In this document: positions 18,865 to 28,303 of the stretch, in pieces
How the letters are laid out: every line of letters starts with the position of its first letter
How positions within the stretch are numbered: the first letter of the stretch is position 1
NCBI RefSeq assembly: GCF_000186865.1
Contig: NW_008705561.1
Coordinates: 2,843,370 to 2,907,369, forward strand
DNA from: Aureococcus anophagefferens
Taxonomy: Eukaryota > Sar > Pelagophyceae > Pelagomonadales > Pelagomonadaceae
Direction of reading: 5' to 3'
DNA: 64,000 nucleotides
Notes under the pieces: generated by a model
What the model was told of the DNA's origin: nothing
Database searches by the model: none
The model's input: only the letters and a program-made list of their open reading frames with translations
Position numbers and translations under genes: made by a program

Positions 18865-20448
18865 ATGAGCGCCCCGAAGATCAAGCTCGGCACGGACGTG
18901 CGCGCGGCCATCGAGAAGATCCAGGGCGAGAATGAGGCCCTGAAGCAGGACCTGGCCCGCGAGAGCCGCCAGTCGCGGCTCACGCAGGTCATGAACAGCA
19001 ACCAGGGCGGCGAGGTCCAGCGGCTCCAGATGGAGGCGGACATGTACCTGCGGAAGATCGAGGGCGAGCGGCGGAAGATCGAGCAGCTCGACTACAAGAT
19101 CGCCATGGCCCAGCGGACGATCATCGAGCAGCGGCAGAAGATGGGCGGCATCAACGCGTCCAAGGAGAACCACGACATGATCTCGAAGCAGATCCGCATC
19201 TTGGAGAACCGGCTGGACAAGGCGCTCCAGAAGTTCAACGAGTCGTTGGCCATGAACAAGCAGCTCCGGGAGCAGATCGACAATTTGCGGAAGGAGCGCG
19301 TCGTCTTCGACGGCATCTACAAGAAGCTCGAGAAGGACCTGCACGAGAAGAAGAAGGAGATGGCGGCCATCATCGAGGATTCCAAGGTCGCCTACCAGCG
19401 GAGCGACCGCGCCATGGGCGAGATGGTCGCGCTGAAGCAGCAGGTCGACAAGGAGAAGGCCGAGTTCGAACGCGAGTGGCGCGATCTGGGCAAGCTCATG
19501 GAGCAGGACCGCCAGCTCCGGGAGCAGCTGCGGCGCCAGAGCCGCGAGGAGCACCTCGCCGGCGGCGCGCGGCGGTCCGGCGGCGGCGACCCGTCGGAGG
19601 GCGCCGCGAACTTCGAGGCCGCGGACGACGGCGCCGCGCCGGGCCTCGAGTACGGCGGCGACAAGGACAAGGCGCCGCTCGCGCTGAGCCACGACAAGGT
19701 CGTGTCCTACGAGGAGACCTTCGCGAAGATCCGCGAGGCGACGGGCGTCGAGACCATCAAGGACCTCGTGGACACGTTCCAGGACATCGAGCAGAAGAAC
19801 TTCTCGCTCTTCAACTCCATCAACGAGCTCAACTCCGACATCGAGGCGTCGGAGCTCGCCATCGCGGAGACGAAGCTCGAGATCGAGAAGTACAAGGGCC
19901 AGGGCGTGTCCACGGACACGCAGCGGAAGAAGGTCCTCCGGGACCTCGAGGAGCGCCTCGCGCGGACGGAGGCCAAGGCCGACGAGTACGATTTGAAGCA
20001 CCAGAACGCGACGAAGACCATCAACCAGCTCAAGACGGGCATCCACTCCATCTTCAGCCGCCTCGGCTGCGCGTCGACGTCCGTCGAGGAGATGCTCGGC
20101 AACCAGGGCGTCACGGAGTCGAACATGATGCAGTACCTCGAGATCATCGAGCAGCGCACGACGGAGATCCTCCAGATGTACGCCGCGTCCCAGCAGTCCA
20201 CGAAGGACGACCTCCTCGCCAACAGCGCGCTCCAGTCGGGCATCGTCCAGCCCGCGGCGTCGCGGCTCTCCGTGCAGCCGCCGGCCTGGGACGACTTCAG
20301 CTCCGGCGACGAGAGCGACCAGGAGGACGACGAGCGGCCCCTCACGCGCGAGGAGCTCCAGCGGAAGACGCTCCGGGGCCTCGGCATGAAGGACAAGAAC
20401 CAGCACCACGCGCGCGCGACCAAGGTCGTCAAGGCCGGGGGCAAGTAG
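18865..20448 (+). CDS. outer dynein arm docking complex coiled-coil protein (CCDC63/CCDC114/DC2-like)
   Basis: 527 residues, almost entirely predicted coiled coil from residue 12 to about 210 and again from about 280 to 440. The block GGINASKENHDMISKQIRI, followed by LENRLDKALQKFNESL and LRKERVVFDGIYKKLE, is the conserved core of CCDC63/CCDC114 (ODAD1) and Chlamydomonas DC2. In cilia these tether outer dynein arms to doublet microtubules. A central Gly/Ala-rich linker and an acidic C-terminus follow (SSGDESDQEDDE). It converges with the ATP6AP2-like gene. Retention of this gene implies the alga keeps, or recently had, a motile flagellated stage. Confidence 0.85.
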   Translation: MSAPKIKLGTDVRAAIEKIQGENEALKQDLARESRQSRLTQVMNSNQGGEVQRLQMEADMYLRKIEGERRKIEQLDYKIAMAQRTIIEQRQKMGGINASKENHDMISKQIRILENRLDKALQKFNESLAMNKQLREQIDNLRKERVVFDGIYKKLEKDLHEKKKEMAAIIEDSKVAYQRSDRAMGEMVALKQQVDKEKAEFEREWRDLGKLMEQDRQLREQLRRQSREEHLAGGARRSGGGDPSEGAANFEAADDGAAPGLEYGGDKDKAPLALSHDKVVSYEETFAKIREATGVETIKDLVDTFQDIEQKNFSLFNSINELNSDIEASELAIAETKLEIEKYKGQGVSTDTQRKKVLRDLEERLARTEAKADEYDLKHQNATKTINQLKTGIHSIFSRLGCASTSVEEMLGNQGVTESNMMQYLEIIEQRTTEILQMYAASQQSTKDDLLANSALQSGIVQPAASRLSVQPPAWDDFSSGDESDQEDDERPLTREELQRKTLRGLGMKDKNQHHARATKVVKAGGK

Positions 20449-20537
20449 GCGCCGCGGCGTAAGGGGTGTGAGCGGCACGGGATGTTAGCGGCGCGGTCGC
20501 GGGCGGTCCGCGGTCGGGGGGGGGGGGGCGCCTGAAC

Positions 20538-21636
20538 TCAGTCGTGCTTGCCCATGGGGGCGTTCACATTCGCCTGGAACGTGCAGTACAAGAGGCTGTC
20601 GTACTCGGGCTTCATGGTCGCCAGCGCCACGACGGCGCTCAGGGCCGCGGCGATGAGGGCGATGGCCGTCCAGAGGCCGATCTGGTACTCCTTGACGTCG
20701 TCGATCGTGTAATAGTCGTCATCCCCCGCGGAAGTCGGCGCGGCCGTCGCGTCCGCGAGCCTACCAAGCATGACGGTGACGGTTTCTCATTGTTTTCCCA
20801 CCCCAAATCTCTCGAAAATCGTCACGGCCACAGGACGCCGCCGCGAGCCGCCGCGCGTCGTCGTCGTCCTCGAAGACCACGAAGGCCGCGGGCCGCGCGC
20901 CGTGGCGCGCGACGGCCTCGAGGATCGCGAGCCCCGCGGCCGCGTCGCCGGGCGCCAGCGCCGCGAGCCGCGACGCCACGAGCACGTCGACGCGCGGGCG
21001 CTCCGCGTCGCCGTGCGGGCCCGCGGCGACCTCCGCGAGCCCCGCGGCCTCGCCGAGGAACGCGCCGTGGGTTTCGGCGTCGAGCCAGGCGCCCGTCGCC
21101 GACCCGCGCACGCGCGCCGGGCCGCCCTCTCGGACGACGGCGCCGCCCGCGGCCGCGACCGCGGCCTCGAGCGGGTGGCCCGCGGCCGCGAGGCGCCGCA
21201 GCGCGCGCTTCCCGTCGACGGGCTGGAGCCACCGGTCGCAGAGCGCGCCCGCGGCGCCGGCGTTGGCGCCGGCCGCGCAGACGACGCCCGCGACGCGGCC
21301 GCCGGCCGCGTCCGCGGACCGGAGCCCCGCGCCGACGGCCGCGGCGACGTCGCCGCCCGGCGCGAGCCGCCGCGCGCCGGCGCCGCCGGCCCCGGCGGCC
21401 CCGGCGGCCACGGGCGCCACGACGACGGCGAGGCGGCTCGGGGGGCTCAGGAGGTCCGTGGCCGGGAGGCCCGCGTCGGCGCTCAGCGGGGCGCCCAGCG
21501 TCGCCGCCCAGCGGCCCAGGGCCTCCCCGGCGATGGACGCCGCGCCGCCGCCGTCGGCGGGGAAGGAGCCGCTGAACGAGACGTGGGCCGCCGACGCGCA
21601 GCACGCGAGGGCGAGCAGCGACGCGACGGTGCGCAT
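20538..21636 (-). CDS. ATP6AP2-like V-ATPase accessory protein
   Basis: Exons 21636-20849 and 20760-20538 give 336 residues. MRTVASLLALACCASA is a signal peptide. The luminal part is Ala/Gly-rich and low in similarity. The single transmembrane helix GLWTAIALIAAALSAVVALA followed by MKPEYDSLLY closely resembles the ATP6AP2 (renin receptor) tail, where a Tyr-Asp-Ser motif follows the helix. Family members assist V-ATPase assembly in the secretory pathway. The intron (20761-20848) is short with a GC donor and is listed separately. The signature is confined to the last 45 residues, so the assignment is moderate. Confidence 0.65.
20761..20848 (-). mobile_element. candidate introner of another family (88 bp, GC donor)
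   Basis: GCTCGCGG occurs at both intron ends on the minus strand (20848-20841 and 20760-20753), exactly as an 8-bp target duplication would. Inside lie partly inverted words GTGACGATTTTC and GAAACCGTCAC. It lacks the A and B terminal repeats and the shared core. GC(20848)-AG(20761) splicing is the only join I found that is in phase (DDARRLADAT). Confidence 0.55.
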
Positions 21637-21732
21637 GGTCGTCGTGCGGCCGATGGCGCGGCGACGCGGAGCGGCACGGCCTCGGCTCGGCTCCGCGTGA
21701 TGCACTGTCGGCTTTTTTGTGGCAACAAAGCG
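21637..21732. promoter_or_regulatory. bidirectional promoter interval
   Basis: 96 bases between the divergent start codons of the ATP6AP2-like gene (21636, minus) and the dihydrouridine synthase (21733, plus). No known element is recognised. Confidence 0.4.
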
Positions 21733-22954
21733 ATGGCGGCCACTTTGGAGTCGGCCACCATGACAGACGACGTCGTCCGGCTCTGGCCGCCGAAGCCCAA
21801 CGCAACAACACCGATCAAATGCCTCGGTCCCATGGTGCGCGCCAACAGCACGGCGCTGCGCATCCTCGCGCTCGAGAGCGGCGCGGACATGGTCTACTCC
21901 GAAGAGCTCATCGCGCGGCGCATGGACGTGACCCAGTTCCGGTTGAACGAGACGCTCGGCACGGCGGACTGGCTCGACGCCAACGGCAAATCGGTGGCCC
22001 TGCGCGTGGACCCGGCCCGCGAGCGGGGGCGCCTCGTGGTGCAATTCGGCGCGGCCGACGGCGACGTCGCCGCGCGCGCGGCGGAAGCCGTCGCGCGCTA
22101 CGCGAGCGGCGTGGACCTGAACATGGGCTGCCCCAAGCCCTTCAGCGCGGGCAACGGCATGGGCTCGGCGCTCATGCGCGACCCCGCGCGCGCGGCGTCG
22201 ATCGTGAAGGCGATGCGGCGCGCGACGCCGGCGGACGTCGCCGTGACCGCGAAGATCCGTCTGAGAGAGACCGAGGCGGCCACGATGGACGTCTGCCGCG
22301 CCCTCCAGGCCGCGGGCGCCGCGGCCATCGCCGTGCACTGCCGCTACGTCGGCGACGACCCGCCCAAAGATCCGCCGCAGCTTCCGAGCCAGCGGAGCCT
22401 CTTTTCCCGGCTGCGTTCGGAGCACGCGGCCTTCCGCGAGGACTGCGCGCTGTTGGCCAACGGCGACCTCTACACGCCGGCGGCCGTCGCCGCCGCCTGC
22501 GCCGGCGAGGGGCGCGCGGACGGCGTCCTCGTCGCGCGGCCCGCGCTGTTGGATTGTTCCGCCATCTTCCGCGACGGACGCGGACCGCCGGCCGCGCCTC
22601 GCCGTGCTCCGCGACTACATGCGCCTCGCGCGCCGCTACGACGCCCACCACAAGAACGCCAAGTACGTCGTCATGGAGATGCTCGCGAAGCGGCGCCACC
22701 CGGCCGCGGCCTACGGTCCGTTCAACGCGGCGGACCCGCTCCCGGGCCGCGTCACCATTTCCGCCGTGTCCACGGCGAAGAGCCTGCGGGCTATTGATGA
22801 TATCCTGGGCGTCGACGACATCGTCGAAACGCGGCCGCTCGTCGACGCGCGGGACGCGATCTCCCGCGACGACCGCGCCTACAGCGACGCCTACTTCGCC
22901 GACGACGACGCGCGCGCGGCGTCCCTCAAGCGGCCGCGCGAGGGGGCCGGCTAA
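21733..22954 (+). CDS. tRNA-dihydrouridine synthase (DUS2-like), apparent frameshift
   Basis: The N-terminal frame covers the FMN-binding barrel: KCLGPMVRANSTALRILAL, VDLNMGCPKPFSAGNGMGS (with the active-site Cys of DUS enzymes), VTAKIRL and AIAVHCRY. This is the pattern of DUS2, which reduces U20 of tRNA. At about 22575-22600 the coding potential moves to the next forward frame, beginning RPRLAVLRDYMRLARRYDAHHKNAKY and continuing to TAA at 22952-22954. No GT/GC-AG intron fits this short interval, so a one-base indel is most likely, either a draft-assembly error or a real lesion. The C-terminal region ends in a basic KRPREG tail. The start could also be 21760. Its stop lies 11 bp from that of the convergent oxygenase. 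Confidence 0.8.
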
Positions 22955-22965
22955 GTCGCTTCTCG

Positions 22966-24329
22966 TTACCCGATGAGGCGCCGCATGGCCGGCGTGAGGT
23001 CCGCGTCGCGCCTCGTCGGCTTCTCCGTCGGCGCGTCCGCGTCGAAGCGGAAGGGCCAGTGGCTCGTCGTCTGCTCGCCGACGTAGGCGCCGCGCCGCTT
23101 CACAAGGACGTCCTCCGGCGCCTTGGACCGCGGCGCCATGCTCACGAGCGCGACCAAACGCTGGAGCTCCGGCGCCGTGTCGTTGAGGCAGGACGCGTCG
23201 ATGGGGAAGTGGCCGAAGCCCGCGATGGACGCCAGCCGCTTGAGCGCGCGCTTCGTCCGGTCCCCGGGCGTCGCGGCGGCGTCGTCGTCGAACCAGACGC
23301 GCCCCGCGTCGCGTGAAACGCCGCGGTGGGGCACGCGCGCGTTCGTCGACGCGTGGAGCAAACGGGAATCCCACAACACCAAGTCGCCCGCGGCGCACGC
23401 GACGAATTTCGGCGCCGCGCCGAGCAGCGCCGGGTCGTCGGGGCGGGCGAGCAGGAACTGGTGGTCCGGGTCGTTGACGCCCCACCACTGCGCCGCGCGC
23501 GCGGACACGTCGCGGTGGAAGCGCCGGAGCCCGGGATCACGACGAGCCCGCCCGTCTCGGCCGCGTTGTCCGACAGCGCTAAAAAGCCCTGGACGGACTC
23601 GAAGCCGTCGTAGGTCGCCGCGTTCATGTCGACGTGGTACCAGCGCTCGGGCGTGCGCCAGCGCGCGGTGCACCTCACGGGTCGGAACGCGACCGCGCCG
23701 CCGAAATCCGTGAGGAGGTCGTCGTCGCGCCAGACCGCGGCGAAGACGCGCGAGACGTTCGGGTTCAGGCGCAGGCGCCAGAGGGCGTCGCTCTGGCCCA
23801 CGCCGTACTGGAGCATGATGCCGTACTCGTTCGCCGGCAGCAGGTCCCACGTCGCGACGTCGTCGCGGCGGACGCCGAAGCGCTCCTCGAAGAAGTCCCA
23901 GAGTTTGTTTGTGATCGCGGCGACCTCGCCGCCGTCGGCGACGCCGGCGAAGACGGCGTAGCCGTGCTCGTGGAAGTAGGCGACGCCGTCGTCCAGCGCG
24001 CCGGCGGCGTCGAAGCGCGGCGGCGGGTCTTCGTAGTCCACGGGCCCGAGCTGCTCGTGCGCGACGGGCGACAGCGGCGCGTGCGGGTGCGCGCCGCCGC
24101 ACTGCCACTTCGCGCGGCGCGCCACGTGGCCGGCGACGACGGCCACGCAGTCGCCGCCGAGGGCGCCGACCGTCGCGCAGAAGGCCCGGGCCGCGTCCTC
24201 GGCGCTGCGGCTCTCATCGTAGGCGGCGTAGTGCACCTCCCGCGAGCCGTCGACCTGGATGGGGATCGTGAAGCGGCAGGCCTCCTCGGCGGCCGCCGCG
24301 GCGACGAGCGCCCAGCGCGGCAGGCGCAT
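22966..24329 (-). CDS. phytanoyl-CoA dioxygenase-like 2-oxoglutarate/Fe(II) oxygenase, apparent frameshift
   Basis: The start is MRLPRWALVAAAAAEEA, a signal-like segment. WYHVDMNAATYDG supplies the HxD iron ligands. VVIPGS follows in the same frame. Near 23521-23530 the coding signal shifts by one base into FHRDVSARAAQWWGVNDPD, and DLVLWDSRLLHASTNAR supplies the distal His and the 2-oxoglutarate-binding Arg. A single missing base explains the break, so an assembly error or recent lesion are both possible. All three iron ligands are present once the frames are considered together. Members hydroxylate small molecules or lipids; substrate unknown. Upstream, it is divergent from the 2H phosphoesterase gene. 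Confidence 0.75.
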
Positions 24330-24473
24330 GGACGACGCGGCTGTTCATTGAGGCTGCCTCGGCTGCCCCATCTCGGAGATTGAGCTTTTGTCCTAAGAGT
24401 TGAACTTTTGAGTGAACTTTTTTAGAGATTGCCACAAGGCCATGGTCCTGCTCAAGAGCCTCTCAATAATATT

Positions 24474-25124
24474 ATGGATCTGAACATCCATCTGCGCCTC
24501 GACGCAGCAACGCAAGCAAAGGTGCACGCCGCGGCGGCCGGCCTCGTCGCCGCCGGCGCCGACGCCGACGCCGTGGACGTGACGTCGCCGACGTCTGCGC
24601 ACGCGCCGCATGTCACCCTCTTGCTGGGCGCCTTCACGGGCGACGCCGCGGCCGTCGCCGCGGCGCTGGCGCGCGCGCTCGCGGCCCGCCCGCCCGTCGC
24701 GTTCGCGCTCGTCGCGGGGCCGCCGCACCACGCGGGGAGGTACGCCTTCTGGAACGCGACCGGCGCCGATCTCGCGGCGCTCGCCGCCGAGGTGGTGGTG
24801 GCGGCCCAACCGGTCATCGCACGCACACAAACCGAGCCGTCCTGGCTCCCGGCGCTGCCCGAGGCGGAGCGAGCGGCGCGGCGCGCGCAGCTCGCGGAGT
24901 ACGGCACGGCGAACAGCTTCGAGTTCTACCGTCCCCACGTGACGTTGGCCTACCACGACGACGCGGCGGCGCTCGGCGCCATCCTGGCCCGCGCGCCGCC
25001 CCTGGCGCGCGTCGACGCGACGGCGGCGGAGATCCACGTCGCGCCCCTCGCGCCCCGCGGCGCGGTGCCCCGCGCGTCGGCGTCGGCCGTCGTCGCGCTC
25101 GCCGGGGACGCGGCCCCGGACTAA
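24474..25124 (+). CDS. 2H phosphoesterase superfamily protein
   Basis: 216 residues from MDLNIHLRLD; an in-frame ATG at 24429 would add 15 residues. Two HxT motifs, APHVTLLLG (about residue 44) and RPHVTLAYH (about 156), sit at the spacing typical of 2H enzymes (2'-5' RNA ligase, cyclic phosphodiesterase and LigT-like groups). These open cyclic or act on 2'-5' phosphodiester bonds using the two His-Thr pairs. Substrate is not predictable. It has no signal peptide. It converges with the ShK-like membrane gene with only 7 bp between stop codons. Confidence 0.75.
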   Translation: MDLNIHLRLDAATQAKVHAAAAGLVAAGADADAVDVTSPTSAHAPHVTLLLGAFTGDAAAVAAALARALAARPPVAFALVAGPPHHAGRYAFWNATGADLAALAAEVVVAAQPVIARTQTEPSWLPALPEAERAARRAQLAEYGTANSFEFYRPHVTLAYHDDAAALGAILARAPPLARVDATAAEIHVAPLAPRGAVPRASASAVVALAGDAAPD

Positions 25125-25131
25125 CGCGCCC

Positions 25132-27639
25132 TTAGTCCACGGCGAGGGCGCAGGTCGTCGACTCGGGGAACGAGTTGGCCATGCGCTTCTGGTAGGGCGG
25201 GCAGTCGGGCTCGGACCCGTTTCGCGCGGGGCAGGACGTCGGGCAGTGGGGGTCGCCCGCGTAGCAGCCGCAGGCCACGGGGCACCAGTACGACATCGGC
25301 TTCACTCCGAACCACCAGCCGTCCTCGACGCAGGAGTTCGCGCCGAAGAGATACGCAGGGACGCCCATCGCGGCCCCGTCGCCGTCGAGCGCGTCGCAGC
25401 CCAAGTTCCGGAAGATGCCGACCCACGTCGCGCCGCCGCCCGCCCAGTCGCTGGGCCACGTCGCCGCGACGGCGGCGAAGTCGTCCAAGAACGCGACGAA
25501 GGCGGGATCGTCGCGCGCCACGTCCTCGCAGGGCAGCTCGTCGAGCCTCGACCGGTAGACGCCGCTCCGGGTGCACTGGTCGCCGCAGCCCGCGGCGCCG
25601 TCGAAGAGCGCGAGCGGCGACCGCGGGTCGTTGCAGCCGCACGTCTGCGGGCAGAGCTGGCGCGCGCGGATGCCCGTCTGGGTGTTCGCCGCGCAGTGAC
25701 CCGCGACGTCCGCGCAGAGCGGCGTGACGCAGCGCTCGCCGTCGCAGTAGGCGGCGTTCGGCGGGCAGCCGCCGCAGGGCGCGCTGTCGACCGTGTCGCC
25801 GATGGCCGCGGCGAGGAGCTGGTTGTAGGGCAGCCCGAGGTCGAGCGCGTCGTAGCACATGGGGTTCCAGATGGCCACGGCCTTCTCGACGGACCACGCG
25901 GCCTTGGTGGCGACGGAGTAGTCCGTGCCGACGACGTCCTGGGCCGCCGTCTTCTGGACGAGGCAGCAGCCCGGCGCGTCGTCGCGCGGTTTGCCGTAGG
26001 GCGAGCCGTCGTCCTCCGTGCACGCGGACGGCGGCGCGCCGTACCCGCAGACCGCGTCCGCGCCGTCGCCGTAGCAGCAGTCGTCGTTGGGCACGCGGCC
26101 GAGCTGGCGGAGCAGGGCCTCGACGGTCGCGCCGCCGAACGAGCCGTAGTTGGAGCCGAGGTTGAACTCGTCCGCCACGTAGGGCACGTCGCCGCCGTCG
26201 GGGTAGTTGCGCTCGCGGTAGCCGCCCGCGCCGCCGGAGCCCGGCGGGAAGCCCCAGACGGGCACGCCGAAGCCGTCGGTCGCGTACACGAAGTCGCGGT
26301 CGCCCGCGCAGAGCGCGTCGCGCGCGTCGACGATGTCCCGCGTCTGGGGCAGGACCACGAGGAAGACGAAGTAGAGGACCGCGCCGAAGGCCGCGGCGAG
26401 CGTCGCGAGCGACCGCGCGTCGAGGCCCCGCCAGGACCGCGCCTTGGGCACCGCGAGGCCCGCGAAGCCGTCGACGTAGGCCTGGACCGCCGCGGGCGCG
26501 AGCGAGCTGAAGATGAGCTCGTCGACGCCGAGGACGAACTCGAGGGCCACGGTGTTGAGCAGGAGCGTCTCGATGTCGATGGTCACGGCGAGGAAGACGC
26601 CGCCGTAGTACGCGAGGAAGCCGCAGACGACGACGCGGACGACGAGCACGAAACCGGCCGCGGCCCTGCGGCCCCGCGACACGGAAGAGAAAGAAGCGCC
26701 GTCTTCCCCCTCGACGACCAGCGTCCGCGGGCCCGCGGGCGCGTGAAAAAGCGCGCGCGCGTGGGCCCAGGCGTCGTTCGTCTCGCCGGCGATGGTCAGC
26801 ACCCAAACAACCAACGCGACGAAGCACATGCAGGGGCCCGGCGCGAACGGCGACGCGTCGAGCGACGCGCCCGCGTAGCGCGCGAAGGACTCGTACTGGA
26901 CGGCCTGGGCCGCGGACGTCTCGAGGCCCGCGTCGCCGTCGCAGACGCGGCGCGCGAGGGACTGGCGCGACCGGTCGTCGTAGTACTCGGCGTTGTGCGC
27001 GACGTTGAAGCGCCACGTCCGCAGCGACCGGATCGTCGAATCGCCGACCTGCGGCTCCGTGAGGTTCTCGATGACGATGTAGAGGAAGAAGACCTGGATG
27101 AAGACGTTGAAGCCGAGGAGCAACACGAGGAGGCAGGACGCGCCGAAGCCCACGGGCTCCGTGAACGCGATCAGCGCCACGGACCACATGGACGCCTGGA
27201 GCTCCTCCGAATCGGTCTCGCCGGCCTCCGCGTCGACCTCGACCTTGCCGCAGTCGTCGCGCTCGGCCTCGCCGGCCTCCGCGTCGCGCTCGCACGCCGC
27301 CGCGTCGCGCTCGCTCCGGGGCGGCACGGACCCCGTGGCGCCGCCGCCGTCGAGCCCGAAAGTGAGGTCGCGGTCGCGCCGGAGGTCCCGCACCTCCGCC
27401 TCGAGGGCCTCGACCTTCCTCGCCAGGGCCGCCAGCGCTTCGCCGGCCTCGTCGCGGGGCTCGAGGTGCGCGTACTCCCGCGGCGCGCTGTCGCCGATTG
27501 ATTCGTCGCCATCGTAGCAGGACACGATGCCGCAGAACAAGGACTCGGGCTTCTCCGCGTCGCTCGCGTGCACCGTCGCCGGCTGCTGCGTCGCGAGCGG
27601 CCGCCGCGCGACGCGCTTGGGTTTCTTTCGACGCGGCAT
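25132..27639 (-). CDS. large membrane protein with Cys-rich ShK-like C-terminal modules
   Basis: Start taken at MPRRKKPKRVARRPL (27639); an open frame continues to 27801 but would overlap the divergent selenoprotein gene. About 835 residues: a short coiled coil (LARKVEALEAEVRDLRRD), about five hydrophobic segments in the first half (for example SCLLVLLLGFNVFIQVFFLY, and FVLVVRVVVCGFLAYYGG), then a long Cys-rich extracellular part. This contains ShK-like modules (CADVAGHCAANTQ ... CPQTCGC; WCPVACGC ... CPTSC). ShK-like modules in eukaryotes are extracellular and often in channel-like or secreted proteins. No channel signature is recognised. I see no intron. Confidence 0.75.
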   Translation of the reverse strand: MPRRKKPKRVARRPLATQQPATVHASDAEKPESLFCGIVSCYDGDESIGDSAPREYAHLEPRDEAGEALAALARKVEALEAEVRDLRRDRDLTFGLDGGGATGSVPPRSERDAAACERDAEAGEAERDDCGKVEVDAEAGETDSEELQASMWSVALIAFTEPVGFGASCLLVLLLGFNVFIQVFFLYIVIENLTEPQVGDSTIRSLRTWRFNVAHNAEYYDDRSRQSLARRVCDGDAGLETSAAQAVQYESFARYAGASLDASPFAPGPCMCFVALVVWVLTIAGETNDAWAHARALFHAPAGPRTLVVEGEDGASFSSVSRGRRAAAGFVLVVRVVVCGFLAYYGGVFLAVTIDIETLLLNTVALEFVLGVDELIFSSLAPAAVQAYVDGFAGLAVPKARSWRGLDARSLATLAAAFGAVLYFVFLVVLPQTRDIVDARDALCAGDRDFVYATDGFGVPVWGFPPGSGGAGGYRERNYPDGGDVPYVADEFNLGSNYGSFGGATVEALLRQLGRVPNDDCCYGDGADAVCGYGAPPSACTEDDGSPYGKPRDDAPGCCLVQKTAAQDVVGTDYSVATKAAWSVEKAVAIWNPMCYDALDLGLPYNQLLAAAIGDTVDSAPCGGCPPNAAYCDGERCVTPLCADVAGHCAANTQTGIRARQLCPQTCGCNDPRSPLALFDGAAGCGDQCTRSGVYRSRLDELPCEDVARDDPAFVAFLDDFAAVAATWPSDWAGGGATWVGIFRNLGCDALDGDGAAMGVPAYLFGANSCVEDGWWFGVKPMSYWCPVACGCYAGDPHCPTSCPARNGSEPDCPPYQKRMANSFPESTTCALAVD

Positions 27640-27721
27640 TCGGCCGTTCGCGGGCAGCCTGCCTACACGCCCGGCAATCTGAGATTCTAAAAATAAAAAA
27701 GAGAGCACCATTCTTGCGAGC
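27640..27721. promoter_or_regulatory. bidirectional promoter interval of the selenoprotein gene
   Basis: 82 bases between the divergent ATG codons at 27639 (minus) and 27722 (plus). The interval is locally A-rich (AAAAATAAAAAAG near 27689-27701) in an otherwise GC-rich region, which could mark a nucleosome-free promoter. Confidence 0.4.
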
Positions 27722-28204
27722 ATGGCAGCCCTCTCCCAAGGATCTACCGCAGCCAAAAGCATCGAGTTCGCGTACTGCGAGCACTGACGCTTCGCGCCCA
27801 AGGCGTCCTACTGGGGCTCGCTGCTCATGGCAAAGCTCGCGAACAAAACGACCACGGCCTACAGCTTCGAGCGGGGCCAGCCCCGGGGCACGCTGACGAT
27901 CCGCGTCGAGGGCGCCCTCGTCTACCAGAAGCCGCCGGGCCGGAACCCGTCGAATCCCGAGCCGACGCCGGAACAATTTAAAAGCATCACGGAGCTGCTG
28001 CTCGCGAAGGCGGGCGTCGCCGGCGGCGTCGAGGCCGAGGAGGAGGAGGCCTACGCGGCGCTGCACGCCGCCATGACGGCGAAGCTGCTCGCGCTCGTCG
28101 CCGAGGGCCAGCTCACGGCGAGCGGCGAGAAGGTCGAGGGCGCCTACGAGGGCGCCGCCGGCAAGCGGGAGATGACCGCCGAGGAGCGCGCGCTCCGCGC
28201 GTGA
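27722..28204 (+). CDS. selenoprotein of the SelW/Rdx thioredoxin-like group (UGA = Sec at codon 22)
   Basis: Reading from ATG at 27722, the frame is open to TGA at 28202-28204 except for one TGA at 27785-27787. The context is IEFAYCEH-U-RFAPKASYW, a CxxU redox motif in the position where SelW/SelT/SelH proteins carry it near the N-terminus. It is followed by TLTIRVEGALVYQKPPG, like the Rdx beta-hairpin. Total 160 residues including Sec. Rdx selenoproteins are thioredoxin-like oxidoreductases, probably acting on protein or glutathione thiols. A SECIS-like hairpin follows the stop by 18 bases. An annotation starting at the ATG at 27827 would miss the active site. The C-terminal 60 residues are an Ala/Glu-rich extension beyond the usual family length. 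Confidence 0.85.
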
Positions 28205-28213
28205 CCGCGGCGC

Positions 28214-28268
28214 GCGAGGCCGATGACGGCGGCGGCCCACCCGACGGGGGCCGCCGCCCGACGCCCGC
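28214..28268 (+). promoter_or_regulatory. candidate SECIS element
   Basis: The core has ATGA at 28223-28226 opposite CGAC at 28259-28262, giving the tandem G-A quartet. Between them an 11-bp helix forms from GGCGGCGGCCC (28228-28238) and GGGCCGCCGCC. The apical loop is ACCCGACGG, with C residues in place of the usual AA. Below the quartet GCGaGGC can pair with GCCCGC with one bulged A. Location in the 3' UTR, 436 bases after the Sec codon, is as expected for a eukaryotic SECIS. Confidence 0.75.
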
Positions 28269-28303
28269 TTCTAAGCGCCCGTGGTGTTAGCCCGTTGCGC
28301 GCT

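Noticed and set aside
27827..28204. Selenoprotein region as an ordinary 125-residue protein from ATG 27827
   Set aside because: This start removes the conserved N-terminal strand and the CxxU site, and the upstream frame continues the family pattern across the TGA with a SECIS-like hairpin downstream.
25121..28240. 1039-codon minus-strand frame
   Set aside because: A shifted-frame shadow of the ShK-like membrane protein and the selenoprotein region; composition is Arg-rich and featureless, while the chosen frame has clear Cys modules.
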